The notes under the pieces: generated by a model
The model's input: the letters and a program-made list of their open reading frames with translations, nothing else
Told to the model about the DNA's origin: nothing
The model's database searches: none
In this document: positions 54,025 through 62,467 of the stretch, piece by piece
Position numbering within the stretch: position 1 is the stretch's first letter
How the letters are laid out: every line of letters starts with the position of its first letter
Position numbers and translations under genes: made by a program
Assembly (NCBI RefSeq): GCF_017745275.1
Contig: NZ_JAGHZS010000005.1
Span: forward strand, 186,001 to 250,000
Length of the DNA: 64,000 nucleotides
Direction: 5' to 3'
Source: Chitinophaga sp.
GTDB lineage: Bacteria; Bacteroidota; Bacteroidia; Chitinophagales; Chitinophagaceae

Positions 54025-54794
54025 AAGAGTTTGATGCCTGCTGGGCATTAATATTGGGAGGCAGTTCCGGATTGGGGCTGGCGTCGGCGCGTAAGCTGGC
54101 GGCACATGGTATGAACATCTGTGTGGTGCATCGTAATACGCGCATAGAGCTACCGGCTATTGAGCAGGCTTGGGAAGATATCAAAGCCCTCGGTGTACAG
54201 GTGCTTTCCTTTAATGTGGATGTTTTGAATGGGGAAAAACGCGAGGAGGTATTAACACAGTTGCAGGCCACCATGGGAGCCACTCAACGCGTACGTGTTT
54301 TGCTGCACAGCATTGCACGCGGCAATCTCAAACCCATGCCGGCATTGCAGGGCGATGATTTTAATACTACTATTCAGCATATGGCCGTGAGCCTGTACGA
54401 GTGGTCGGCAGCCGTATTGCAAAGGCAACTATTTACGCCGGATGGGCGTATCCTCTCTTTTACCAGCGATGGGAGTTACCGGGCAGTACCTAACTATGCA
54501 GCGGTATCGGCTGCGAAAGCTGCGCTGGAAGCTATCACCCGCAGTATGGCGTTGGAGTTTGCACCGCATGGCATCCGTACCAACTGTATTCGTGCAGGCA
54601 TCACCGATACTGCTTCTTTACAGCGAATTCCCGGTAGCGATGCGTTGCTGGCGTATGGAAAGGCACATAATCCTTTTCAGCGGCTAACAACACCGGCAGA
54701 TGTGGCGAATGTGGTATACCTGTTATGTAAAGACGAGGCAGCCTGGATCAACGGTGCCATCATCCCGGTAGATGGCGGTTTGCATATTCATTAA
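54018..54794 (+). CDS. SDR-family reductase, FabL/FabI-like enoyl-ACP reductase
   Basis: A 258-aa SDR. The cofactor loop GGSSGLGLASARKLA and the end INGAIIPVDGG are normal. The active site reads YAAVSAAK, that is Tyr160-x6-Lys167, the spacing of enoyl-ACP reductases FabI/FabL and not the Y-x3-K of classical ketoreductases; the region ALEAITRSMALEFAPHGI resembles FabL. It therefore probably reduces the enoyl-ACP made by the neighbouring dehydratase. A ketoreductase role cannot be fully excluded, and no other ketoreductase is in the operon, so FabG from primary metabolism would be needed. It overlaps the PKS gene by 7 bases and ends 3 bases before the dehydratase. Confidence 0.82.
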   Translation: MVKEFDACWALILGGSSGLGLASARKLAAHGMNICVVHRNTRIELPAIEQAWEDIKALGVQVLSFNVDVLNGEKREEVLTQLQATMGATQRVRVLLHSIARGNLKPMPALQGDDFNTTIQHMAVSLYEWSAAVLQRQLFTPDGRILSFTSDGSYRAVPNYAAVSAAKAALEAITRSMALEFAPHGIRTNCIRAGITDTASLQRIPGSDALLAYGKAHNPFQRLTTPADVANVVYLLCKDEAAWINGAIIPVDGGLHIH

Positions 54795-54797
54795 ATT

Positions 54798-55244
54798 ATG
54801 ACGAAGGAAGAGATCTTATTGCATTTACCGTATGCGCCTCCCTTTTTATTTGTGGATGCGCTGGAATATATTGATGAAGAGAAGGTAACGGGCACGTATA
54901 TATTTAAAGCAGACCTGCCCTGTTACCAGGGACATTTTAAAGGACATCCCGTAACGCCTGGTGTGCTGCTGACAGAGGTAATGGCACAGGTAGGCGTTGC
55001 TTGTTTGGGTATTTATTTATGGAGAGATAAGATACAGCAGCAGCTCCCATCGGTGGCTATGACATCCACCCAGGTGGATTTTTACAGGCCGGTGTACCCG
55101 GGAGAAAAAGTAACGGCAACTGCAACAAAAATATATTTCCGGTTCAATAAACTAAAGTGCCGGGTGGCGCTGCACAATGCAGCAGGTGAATTGGTATGTG
55201 ATGGCATTATTGCCGGGATGATGATGACTAACAACAATGAATAA
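54798..55244 (+). CDS. FabZ-like 3-hydroxyacyl-ACP dehydratase
   Basis: A 148-aa hot-dog-fold dehydratase. The catalytic pair is His46 in YQGHFKGHP and Glu60 in PGVLLTEVMAQ, as in FabZ. Length is normal. It would turn 3-hydroxyacyl-ACP into enoyl-ACP, substrate for the SDR gene before it. The stop lies 8 bases inside the ketosynthase gene, so the two are coupled. Housekeeping FabZ is expected elsewhere, so this copy is probably specific to the cluster. Confidence 0.9.
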   Translation: MTKEEILLHLPYAPPFLFVDALEYIDEEKVTGTYIFKADLPCYQGHFKGHPVTPGVLLTEVMAQVGVACLGIYLWRDKIQQQLPSVAMTSTQVDFYRPVYPGEKVTATATKIYFRFNKLKCRVALHNAAGELVCDGIIAGMMMTNNNE

Positions 55245-56514
55245 CAGGGTAGTAATAACAGGATTGGGCGTAGTATCGCCGAATGGTGTTGGCATAGCGG
55301 ATTTCCGCGATGCCATCAAAAACGGTGTATCCGGTATCCGTTATGAAGCGGAGCTGGCGGCGCTGCAGTTTTCCTGCTGTATTGCCGGCCGCCCGCCGGT
55401 ATCAGAAGATCAGCAAAAGCAATATTTTGACGAGCTGGAATTGAAGCAGTTGAAAAGCTCGGGTATCATCTACGGCGTTATTGCCGGTATGCAGGCCTGG
55501 GCCGATGCACAACTACCGCTACCAACTGCAGATGCGCCCGATTGGGATAGCGGTACGATATTTGGCGCCGGCACCTCCGGCGTGGATAAATTCCGTGAAG
55601 CGATTTATAAAGTGGATGATTTACAGGTGAGGCGTTTAGGCAGTACTGCGGTTACGCAAACCATGGCCAGTGGCATCAGTGCATTCCTGGGAGGCAAGCT
55701 GGGACTGGGTAACCAGGTCACCACTAACTCTTCCGCCTGTACGACGGGCGCTGAAAGTGTGCTGCTGGCGTATGAACGCATTAAGTATGGTCATGCCAAA
55801 CGTATACTGGCAGGAAGTACCAGCGAGAGTGGTCCTTATATATGGGGCGGCTTTGATGCCATGAAAGTAAGCACGTTTAAACATAACGCTACACCGGCCG
55901 CAGGATCAAGACCGCTCAGCGCTTCTGCCAGCGGCATTGTGCCGGGAAGCGGTGCAGGAGCCTTGCTGCTGGAATCGCTGGATAGTGCGCTGGCACGTAA
56001 TGCACCGATCTACGCAGAAGTATTGGGAGGGCATATCAACTCCGGCGGTCAACGCAACGGTGGCAGTATGACGGCCCCCAACCCCGATGCGGTGCAACGT
56101 TGTATCAGCGCTGCATTGCAGCAGGCTGGCGTGAGGGGGGCTGATATTGATCTCATTAACGGGCACCTGACTGCCACCGGCAAAGATGCTGAAGAAGTAC
56201 ACAACTGGAGTGTAGCCCTGGGCCGCGGCGGGAAAGATTTTCCTTATCTTAACGCCCTGAAATCAATGGTAGGGCATTGTTTGAGCGCCTCCGGGAGTAT
56301 AGAACTGGTGGCGGTAGCACTGCAGTTAAAAGAAGGATTTGTATGTCCGAATATTAACTGTGAAGACCTGCACCCGGAAGTAGCCGCTATGGTGGATACG
56401 GAACGGATTCCGCAACAATTGTTATATAAAGACCTGCAGTTGGCTGCCAAAGCCAGCTTTGGTTTTGGAGATGTTAACGCATGTATCATTCTTAAAAAAT
56501 ACGGTCAATCATAA
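55237..56514 (+). CDS. FabF-like beta-ketoacyl-ACP synthase
   Basis: A 425-aa decarboxylating ketosynthase. The Cys-His-His site is complete: Cys168 in NSSACTTGAES, His310 in NGHLTATGKD, and His347 in SMVGHCLSASG, with Lys342 before it. It elongates acyl-ACP with malonyl-ACP. Length is close to FabF (~412). It overlaps the dehydratase gene by 8 bases and ends 10 bases before the ACP gene. With the ACP, dehydratase and reductase it supplies three of the four steps of a chain-extension cycle. Confidence 0.92.
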   Translation: MNNRVVITGLGVVSPNGVGIADFRDAIKNGVSGIRYEAELAALQFSCCIAGRPPVSEDQQKQYFDELELKQLKSSGIIYGVIAGMQAWADAQLPLPTADAPDWDSGTIFGAGTSGVDKFREAIYKVDDLQVRRLGSTAVTQTMASGISAFLGGKLGLGNQVTTNSSACTTGAESVLLAYERIKYGHAKRILAGSTSESGPYIWGGFDAMKVSTFKHNATPAAGSRPLSASASGIVPGSGAGALLLESLDSALARNAPIYAEVLGGHINSGGQRNGGSMTAPNPDAVQRCISAALQQAGVRGADIDLINGHLTATGKDAEEVHNWSVALGRGGKDFPYLNALKSMVGHCLSASGSIELVAVALQLKEGFVCPNINCEDLHPEVAAMVDTERIPQQLLYKDLQLAAKASFGFGDVNACIILKKYGQS

Positions 56515-56524
56515 ACGAAAACAT

Positions 56525-56779
56525 ATGGAACAAGCAGCATTCATTGAGCAATTAAGAGAAATAGTCAGGCCGTATGCAAAGAACCCCGAAGCCCTGGCGC
56601 AGCTTAACGTATCTACTGATTTTATCAACGACCTTAAAATTAATTCTGCCAACCTGGTAGACGTGGTACTGGACGTAGAGGAGAAGTATGATATCGTTAT
56701 CCAGAACGAAGAAATGGAGCGGATGCTCAATGTGCAGGCCGCCATGGATATTGTGGAAGCAAAGCTGAAAGAAAAGTGA
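56525..56779 (+). CDS. Acyl carrier protein
   Basis: An 84-aa acidic carrier protein; the ATG at 56525 (MEQAAFIEQLREIV) is chosen over a longer frame that overlaps the ketosynthase. The phosphopantetheine site is Ser41 in LKINSANLVDVV, the usual four-helix ACP position, but the residue before Ser is Asn in place of the common Asp. This Asn is seen in other specialised Bacteroidetes ACPs by recollection; I have not checked. It carries the growing chain for the neighbouring enzymes. The GTG of the phosphopantetheinyl transferase overlaps its stop. Confidence 0.92.
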   Translation: MEQAAFIEQLREIVRPYAKNPEALAQLNVSTDFINDLKINSANLVDVVLDVEEKYDIVIQNEEMERMLNVQAAMDIVEAKLKEK

Positions 56780-57348
56780 TCGGCAACGACATTGTAGATC
56801 TGGACCTGGCGGAGAAGGAAAGTAATATTCACCGTAACCGTTTCCGGGACAAATTATTTTTGCCCCATGAAAAAACGTTGATTGAAAAGGCGGCGCATCC
56901 GGATGTGATGCTCTGGTTGCTCTGGAGCTGTAAGGAGGCCGTCTATAAAATCATTCATCGCATTACCCACGAAAGAAAGTTTGCCCCACAGCAGTTTGCG
57001 TGTTATCTCTCCCCAAATACGGAAGCCGCCGGAGAAGTAGTTTATCAGCAACAGCATTATTATTTTCAGAGCCGGCGGGTTGGATCCGGAATTCATACGA
57101 TGGCAGCTGTTTCACGTACATTGCTGGACCAGGTAACCATTCAAACCGCTTATCATGTAAAACCTGGCTGGCAACATTTATTGCCGGCTACTGAATTATT
57201 TCAAAAAGATGAACACGGTATTCCGTATGTTCGTGATAGTTACAGTGGTGCACGCTGGCCGGTTTCAGTAAGCCATCATGGCAAGTATGCAGGGATGGTA
57301 AAAATGTGCCTTCCTTCTCCCCAAAATATTATTATTTCCCCGTTATAA
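56776..57348 (+). CDS. 4'-phosphopantetheinyl transferase
   Basis: A 190-aa enzyme that adds the phosphopantetheine arm to an ACP. It starts with GTG inside the ACP stop (GTGA). The family landmarks are present: IGNDIVDLDLAEKE (metal-binding Asp) near the N-terminus and LWSCKEAVYK (catalytic Glu/Lys) at residues about 49-58. The C-terminal half has VSVSHHGKYAGMV. Its position directly after the ACP suggests it activates that ACP. It ends the operon; no clear hairpin terminator follows in the 278-bp gap. Confidence 0.88.
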   Translation: MIGNDIVDLDLAEKESNIHRNRFRDKLFLPHEKTLIEKAAHPDVMLWLLWSCKEAVYKIIHRITHERKFAPQQFACYLSPNTEAAGEVVYQQQHYYFQSRRVGSGIHTMAAVSRTLLDQVTIQTAYHVKPGWQHLLPATELFQKDEHGIPYVRDSYSGARWPVSVSHHGKYAGMVKMCLPSPQNIIISPL

Positions 57349-57626
57349 ATTATCGCTCCACCAATACCGTCCATCCAAAAAAAATGCGCCGTTTTGCTCA
57401 AAATTGCTACATTGTAGGTATGTATGTACATAAAGGTAAAATAACGGTACATTGTGTCAAAATACTATCGGAATAGTATGCTTTAAAGGCCGATATTTAC
57501 CGAAAGAGAAAAGAGACAGACAACCAACAGCTATAGTGATTGAATACTGGCAGATATCCCTGCCATACTTCGTAATTACCGCGATTATCAAAACAAGTGC
57601 GCCTGGCGTACTTAACAAAATGAGTT

Positions 57627-59945
57627 ATGTTCCAACGTTATGTTACACTTACGGTCGGCTTCCTGGCGGCGTTAGCAGCCTGCAATAGTGGTGGCTCTCC
57701 CGATAAGCAGGAAGAAAAGCTACCGGAAATAGTTGATTACAATTTTAATATTCGTCCCATTTTATCGGATAAATGTTACGCTTGCCACGGCCCTGATGCC
57801 AACAAGCGGGAAGCAGGATTGCGCCTGGATATTGCCGACAGCGCCTATAAAGCATTGAGAGAAACACCGGGCGCACATGCACTGGTACCGGGCAATCCCA
57901 TGGCCTCTGCAGTATACCAGCGGATCAGCACCAAAGATACTTCAATGCGCATGCCACCGCCTTCCTCCAATATGTCGCTCACCAGTTATGAAATCAAACT
58001 GATTGAGAAATGGATTAAGCAGGGCGCTCAATACAAACCGCACTGGGCATTTGTGGCGCCGGTATCACCTGCCTTACCAAAAGTAAATGACGAGAAATGG
58101 CCACGCAATGAAATAGACCGCTTTGTATTGGCACATATGGAAACAAAAGGGCTGGAACCCAACCCGGTAGCGGATCACGAAAGACTCCTGAAACGTCTTT
58201 GCCTGGACCTCACCGGCCTTCCGCCTTCCCGGGAACGGATGGATCGTTTCGCCAAAGATACCAGCGCACAAGGTTACGAGCGCATGGTAGACGAATTGCT
58301 GGCAGACACCGCCTATGGCGAAAAAATGGCCATTCACTGGATGGACGTTGCCCGCTATGCCGACTCACACGGCTACCAGGACGATAACTACCGTACCATG
58401 TGGCCCTGGCGGGATTGGGTGATTCATGCATTCAACGAAAACCTGTCTTACAAAGACTTTATTACCTGGCAACTGGCAGGGGATATGATGCCCAACGCTA
58501 CCCGCGAACAACTGCTGGCATCCGGTTATAACCGCAATCATAAAATCACGGAAGAGGGCGGGGTAATTGATGAAGAATACCGCATTGAATATGTATCCGA
58601 CCGTACCAATGCCTTCGGTAAAAGCCTCCTGGGTATTACCATTGAATGCGCACACTGCCACGATCACAAATACGATCCGTTTTCACAAAAAGAATATTAC
58701 GAGCTGTTTGCCTTCTTTAATAATGTAAAAGAAGTAGGACTTCAATCAACTGTAGGCGGCCCCGAAACATATGCTAAAACACCGTACATGGAGATCACCA
58801 AAGAAGATCTCAAAGGCGTACTGCACTTCATCAACAAGCAGGACACCAATCGACTCATTGTATCGGTGATGGGAGAAAGAGATACGACGCGAAAAACGTA
58901 TATCCTTGGCCGTGGTAACTACGACAACCCTACGCTGGAAGTTACTCCGGAAACGCCGCGCTCCGTATTACCCTTTGATACCCGGCAATACCCGGCTAAC
59001 CGCCTGGGTTTGGCAGCCTGGTTGTTTGACAAACGCAACCCGCTCACCGCAAGGGTTTTCGTGAATCAGCAATGGCAGGAAATTTTCGGCAGGGGGATTG
59101 TTAAAAGCACAGGCGACTTTGGTATGCAGGGAGATCTGCCCACCAATCCGCAGTTGCTCGACTGGCTTGCCACCGACTTTATGCAACATGGCTGGAATAT
59201 TAAACGGCTCATGAAACAAATGGTGATGTCGGCTACTTACCGGCAGTCGGCGGTAGCTTCCAAAGAAAAACTGAAAGCAGACCCGGAAAATATTTACCTC
59301 TCCCGCGGTCCGCGTTTCCGCTTACCAGCTGAGCTGGTGCGCGACCTGGTGTTACAAAGCAGTGGTTTGTTGGTACATACTGTTGGAGGCCCCAGTGTAA
59401 AGCCTTATCAGCCGAAAGGATTATGGGAAATGGCTACTTCCGGCCGTGGCATCCTCGCTACGTACAAACAGGACCATGGCGAAAGCCTGTACCGCCGCGG
59501 GTTATACACTTTTATCAAACGTACCGTACCGCCGCCTTCCATGATGATTTTCGACGCCAGCAACAGGGATCAGTGTGAAGTGAAACGCAGCAATACCAAT
59601 ACACCGCTGCAGGCACTGATCATGCTGAATGATCCTACCGTGCTGGAAGCCTCCAGGGTATTGGCTTCGCGGCTGCTCCAACAAAATAACAACCCGGCGA
59701 AAAATATAGAGCAGGCTTTCCGGTTGATTGTTTGCCGCACGCCGCAACAACAGGAAGTCGCCATTTTGCAGAAGTATTACGATCAACAGCAGCAACTGTA
59801 CAAACAGCAACCTGCCAACGCGATTAAACTATTGCACAACGGGGAATACCCCATGGCTACTAACCTCGACAATGCGCAGTGGGCTGCCATGATGCAGGTA
59901 ATCACCACTATTTATAACCTGGAAGAAACGCTTTCAAAAACATAA
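57627..59945 (+). CDS. PSCyt1/DUF1549/DUF1553 lipoprotein (Planctomycete-type cytochrome c)
   Basis: A 772-aa predicted lipoprotein (lipobox LAALAAC). Residues about 35-125 are a Planctomycete-type cytochrome c domain with heme motif CYACH (Cys50-Cys53-His54). DUF1549 (about 145-360) includes EIDRFVLAHMETKGL and AHCHDHKYDPFS; DUF1553 (about 455-720) includes RVFVNQQWQEIFGRGIVKS and TPLQALIMLNDP. This architecture is known mainly in Planctomycetes and also in Bacteroidota; its biochemistry is not settled. It is followed by DUF1501, propeller and DUF2231/cytochrome genes, the usual companions. Confidence 0.88.
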   Translation: MFQRYVTLTVGFLAALAACNSGGSPDKQEEKLPEIVDYNFNIRPILSDKCYACHGPDANKREAGLRLDIADSAYKALRETPGAHALVPGNPMASAVYQRISTKDTSMRMPPPSSNMSLTSYEIKLIEKWIKQGAQYKPHWAFVAPVSPALPKVNDEKWPRNEIDRFVLAHMETKGLEPNPVADHERLLKRLCLDLTGLPPSRERMDRFAKDTSAQGYERMVDELLADTAYGEKMAIHWMDVARYADSHGYQDDNYRTMWPWRDWVIHAFNENLSYKDFITWQLAGDMMPNATREQLLASGYNRNHKITEEGGVIDEEYRIEYVSDRTNAFGKSLLGITIECAHCHDHKYDPFSQKEYYELFAFFNNVKEVGLQSTVGGPETYAKTPYMEITKEDLKGVLHFINKQDTNRLIVSVMGERDTTRKTYILGRGNYDNPTLEVTPETPRSVLPFDTRQYPANRLGLAAWLFDKRNPLTARVFVNQQWQEIFGRGIVKSTGDFGMQGDLPTNPQLLDWLATDFMQHGWNIKRLMKQMVMSATYRQSAVASKEKLKADPENIYLSRGPRFRLPAELVRDLVLQSSGLLVHTVGGPSVKPYQPKGLWEMATSGRGILATYKQDHGESLYRRGLYTFIKRTVPPPSMMIFDASNRDQCEVKRSNTNTPLQALIMLNDPTVLEASRVLASRLLQQNNNPAKNIEQAFRLIVCRTPQQQEVAILQKYYDQQQQLYKQQPANAIKLLHNGEYPMATNLDNAQWAAMMQVITTIYNLEETLSKT

Positions 59946-59975
59946 CCGGGCTGTCACCCTTTCAACTATAGGAAG

Positions 59976-61427
59976 ATGAAAAACGAATTTATAGAGCATC
60001 ACCTGAATATGAATCGCCGCAAGTTCTTGTCGCGACTAAGCCTGGGCGTAGGTAGCCTGGCGTTGGGATCTTTACTGATACCGGATATTTTTGGGAAAGG
60101 CGGCGCAGAAGAAGCCCCGTTTATTCCAGGTGTGCCACACTTTGCACCGAAAGCAAAAAGAATTATTTACCTGTTCCAGAATGGAGCGCCATCGCAGTTG
60201 GAGAGCTTTGATTATAAACCGAAGCTGCGTGAAATGATGGGGCAGGAGTTGCCACCATCTATCCGCATGGGACAACGCCTGACGGGTATGACGTCGGGTC
60301 AGTCGTCGTTTCCGCTGGTAGGTTCACACTACGACTTCAAACAGTACGGTGATTCGAGGGCCTGGATCAGTGACCTGTTTCCGCATACCGCGAAAATTGT
60401 GGATGACATCTGTATTGTAAGATCGATGTTCACGGAGGCGATTAACCATGATCCGGCCTTGACGTTTTTCCAGACGGGTGCACAGCAGGGAAACCGTGCC
60501 AGCTTTGGGTCCTGGATGAGTTATGGATTGGGTAGCGAAAATAAAAACCTGCCGGCATTTTGTGTGTTGCTGTCGAGAGGAAAAGGCAATGGGCAGGGGG
60601 TGTATTCCAAGCTCTGGTCCAATGGATTTTTAGATAGTATTCACCAGGGCGTACAGTTTAGCAGCGGCGAGAGCCCGGTGCTTTACCTCAACAACCCGGA
60701 AGGTATTGATATGGCCAATCGCCGGCAGATGCTGGACCAGTTGTCGGCTTTGAATGATCAGTCGCTGAAAGAATTTGGCGACCCGGAAATTGCCACCAAG
60801 ATACAGCAGTATGAAATGGCGTATCGTATGCAAACGGCGGTACCGGAGTTAACAGATCTCTCAAAAGAGTCTGATGATATTATTAAGATGTATGGACCGG
60901 AATGCCTGGTGCCAGGCACTTTCGCGGCTAACTGCCTGTTGGCCAGGAAGCTGTCCGAAAGTGGGGTACGCTTTATTCAGTTGTACCACCAGGGCTGGGA
61001 TCAGCATGGCAACCTGCCGAATGAAATGGCGGGACAGGCGAAAGATGTAGATCGTGCTTCCGCAGCACTGATTACCGATCTGAAACAACGGGGTTTGCTG
61101 GATGAAACGCTGGTGATATGGGGTGGTGAATTTGGCCGTACCAATTATTGCCAGGGTAAAATGACGGCGGACAATTACGGCCGTGATCACCATCCCCGCT
61201 GCTTCTCCATCTGGATGGCCGGTGGTGGCGTAAAGCCAGGTGTATACGGAGAAACAGATGAATTTGGGTATAACATCATCAAAGATCCGGTGCATGTACA
61301 TGATTTTCATGCCACCGTTTTACACCTGATGGGACTGGATCACGAAAAATTAACTTTTAAACACCAGGGTCGCCGTTACCGGCTTACTGACGTTGCCGGT
61401 AAAGTAATACCGGGATTGATGGCCTGA
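59976..61427 (+). CDS. DUF1501 family exported protein (Tat signal)
   Basis: A 483-aa protein with the twin-arginine start NRRKFLSRLSLGVGSLALG, so it is likely exported folded. The start at 59976 is kept because family members usually carry a short extension before the RR. It resembles the alkaline-phosphatase/sulfatase-like DUF1501 fold: LFQNGAPSQLESFDYKP, FIQLYHQGWDQHGN and WGGEFGRTNY are typical. Direct partner of the DUF1549/1553 gene before it (30 bases apart). Function is unknown in general. Confidence 0.88.
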   Translation: MKNEFIEHHLNMNRRKFLSRLSLGVGSLALGSLLIPDIFGKGGAEEAPFIPGVPHFAPKAKRIIYLFQNGAPSQLESFDYKPKLREMMGQELPPSIRMGQRLTGMTSGQSSFPLVGSHYDFKQYGDSRAWISDLFPHTAKIVDDICIVRSMFTEAINHDPALTFFQTGAQQGNRASFGSWMSYGLGSENKNLPAFCVLLSRGKGNGQGVYSKLWSNGFLDSIHQGVQFSSGESPVLYLNNPEGIDMANRRQMLDQLSALNDQSLKEFGDPEIATKIQQYEMAYRMQTAVPELTDLSKESDDIIKMYGPECLVPGTFAANCLLARKLSESGVRFIQLYHQGWDQHGNLPNEMAGQAKDVDRASAALITDLKQRGLLDETLVIWGGEFGRTNYCQGKMTADNYGRDHHPRCFSIWMAGGGVKPGVYGETDEFGYNIIKDPVHVHDFHATVLHLMGLDHEKLTFKHQGRRYRLTDVAGKVIPGLMA

Positions 61428-61441
61428 TAAAATATATAACC

Positions 61442-62467
61442 ATGGAAAGAAGAAAATTCATACAAGCGTCGGCGTTAGTAACAGCCTCCTTTTACATTTC
61501 CCGGGATCTTTTTGCGAAGCCTAAAGGTCCGGTATATGGCCACAATGGTATGCGCTATGCCCTGGATACGAAATGGGGTACACTGGACAGCAGCCGCTAC
61601 CCGGTGAAAGATTGCCATGAAATGGTGCAGGACAAGAAAGGACGGATCATCCTGCTGACCAATGAAACGAAAAACAATATTCTCGTTTACAATAAATCCG
61701 GTAAACTGTTGGAGAACTGGGGCCATGAGTTCCCCGGTGCACATGGTTTAACGCTCAGTAATGAGAATGGTACGGAGTTTTTGTTTATCACCGATACCGA
61801 AAAACACCAGGTATATAAAACTACCATGGATGGAAAAATCATTATGACGATCGACTATCCCGCAGAAACCGGAAAGTATACGAAGAAAGAAGAGTTTGTG
61901 CCTACAGAAACCACGGTAGCCGCTAACGGTGATTTTTATATTGCAGATGGATATGGTGCGCAATATGTGATGCACTATGACCGCAATGGAAAGCTGTTGG
62001 ATATCTGGGGAGGAAGAGGTCAGGGAGATGAACACCTCGATAATGCCCACGGTATCGCCGTAGATCATCGCCAGGGCACGCCTACGCTTATTGTTACCGA
62101 TAGAACGCGCAATTGTTTTAAACGTTTCAGTATGGACGGAAAGCTGCTGGAAGTGATTGCCCTGCCAGGCGCCTGCGTTTGCCGCCCGGTGATCAAGGGA
62201 GATCATCTCTATGCGGCAGTATTACGCTCTCCCAATATGGATAAGGAAGCGAGTGGTTTTGTGACGGTCCTGGATAAGAACAATAAAGTAGTATCCAATA
62301 TTGGCGGTACTGCGCCGGTATATACCAATGGCCAGTTGCAGCCGATGCAGCAGGCCGAAAAAATATTTGTACATCCTCATGACGTGTGTGTGGACAATGA
62401 CGAAAATTTATATGTGGCACAGTGGGCTTCAGGAAAAGTGTATCCATATAAACTCAGGAGGGTATAA
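61442..62467 (+). CDS. NHL/six-bladed beta-propeller exported protein
   Basis: A 341-aa exported protein with a Tat-like start (MERRKFIQASALVTASFYIS). Blades recur as short repeats, for example DKKGRIILLTNETKNNILVY, GDFYIADGYGAQYVMHYD, and DENLYVAQWASGKVYPYK, typical of NHL propellers that bind sugars, lipids or peptides. A peptidylamidoglycolate-lyase-like activity is possible but unproven. It lies 14 bases after the DUF1501 gene; its TAA overlaps the next ATG. Confidence 0.85.
   Translation: MERRKFIQASALVTASFYISRDLFAKPKGPVYGHNGMRYALDTKWGTLDSSRYPVKDCHEMVQDKKGRIILLTNETKNNILVYNKSGKLLENWGHEFPGAHGLTLSNENGTEFLFITDTEKHQVYKTTMDGKIIMTIDYPAETGKYTKKEEFVPTETTVAANGDFYIADGYGAQYVMHYDRNGKLLDIWGGRGQGDEHLDNAHGIAVDHRQGTPTLIVTDRTRNCFKRFSMDGKLLEVIALPGACVCRPVIKGDHLYAAVLRSPNMDKEASGFVTVLDKNNKVVSNIGGTAPVYTNGQLQPMQQAEKIFVHPHDVCVDNDENLYVAQWASGKVYPYKLRRV

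Noticed and set aside
51132..57348. Flexirubin or aryl-polyene cluster
   Set aside because: No DarA/DarB, ammonia lyase, glycosyl/acyl transferase or second KS/CLF pair is present; a type III PKS is the defining enzyme instead.
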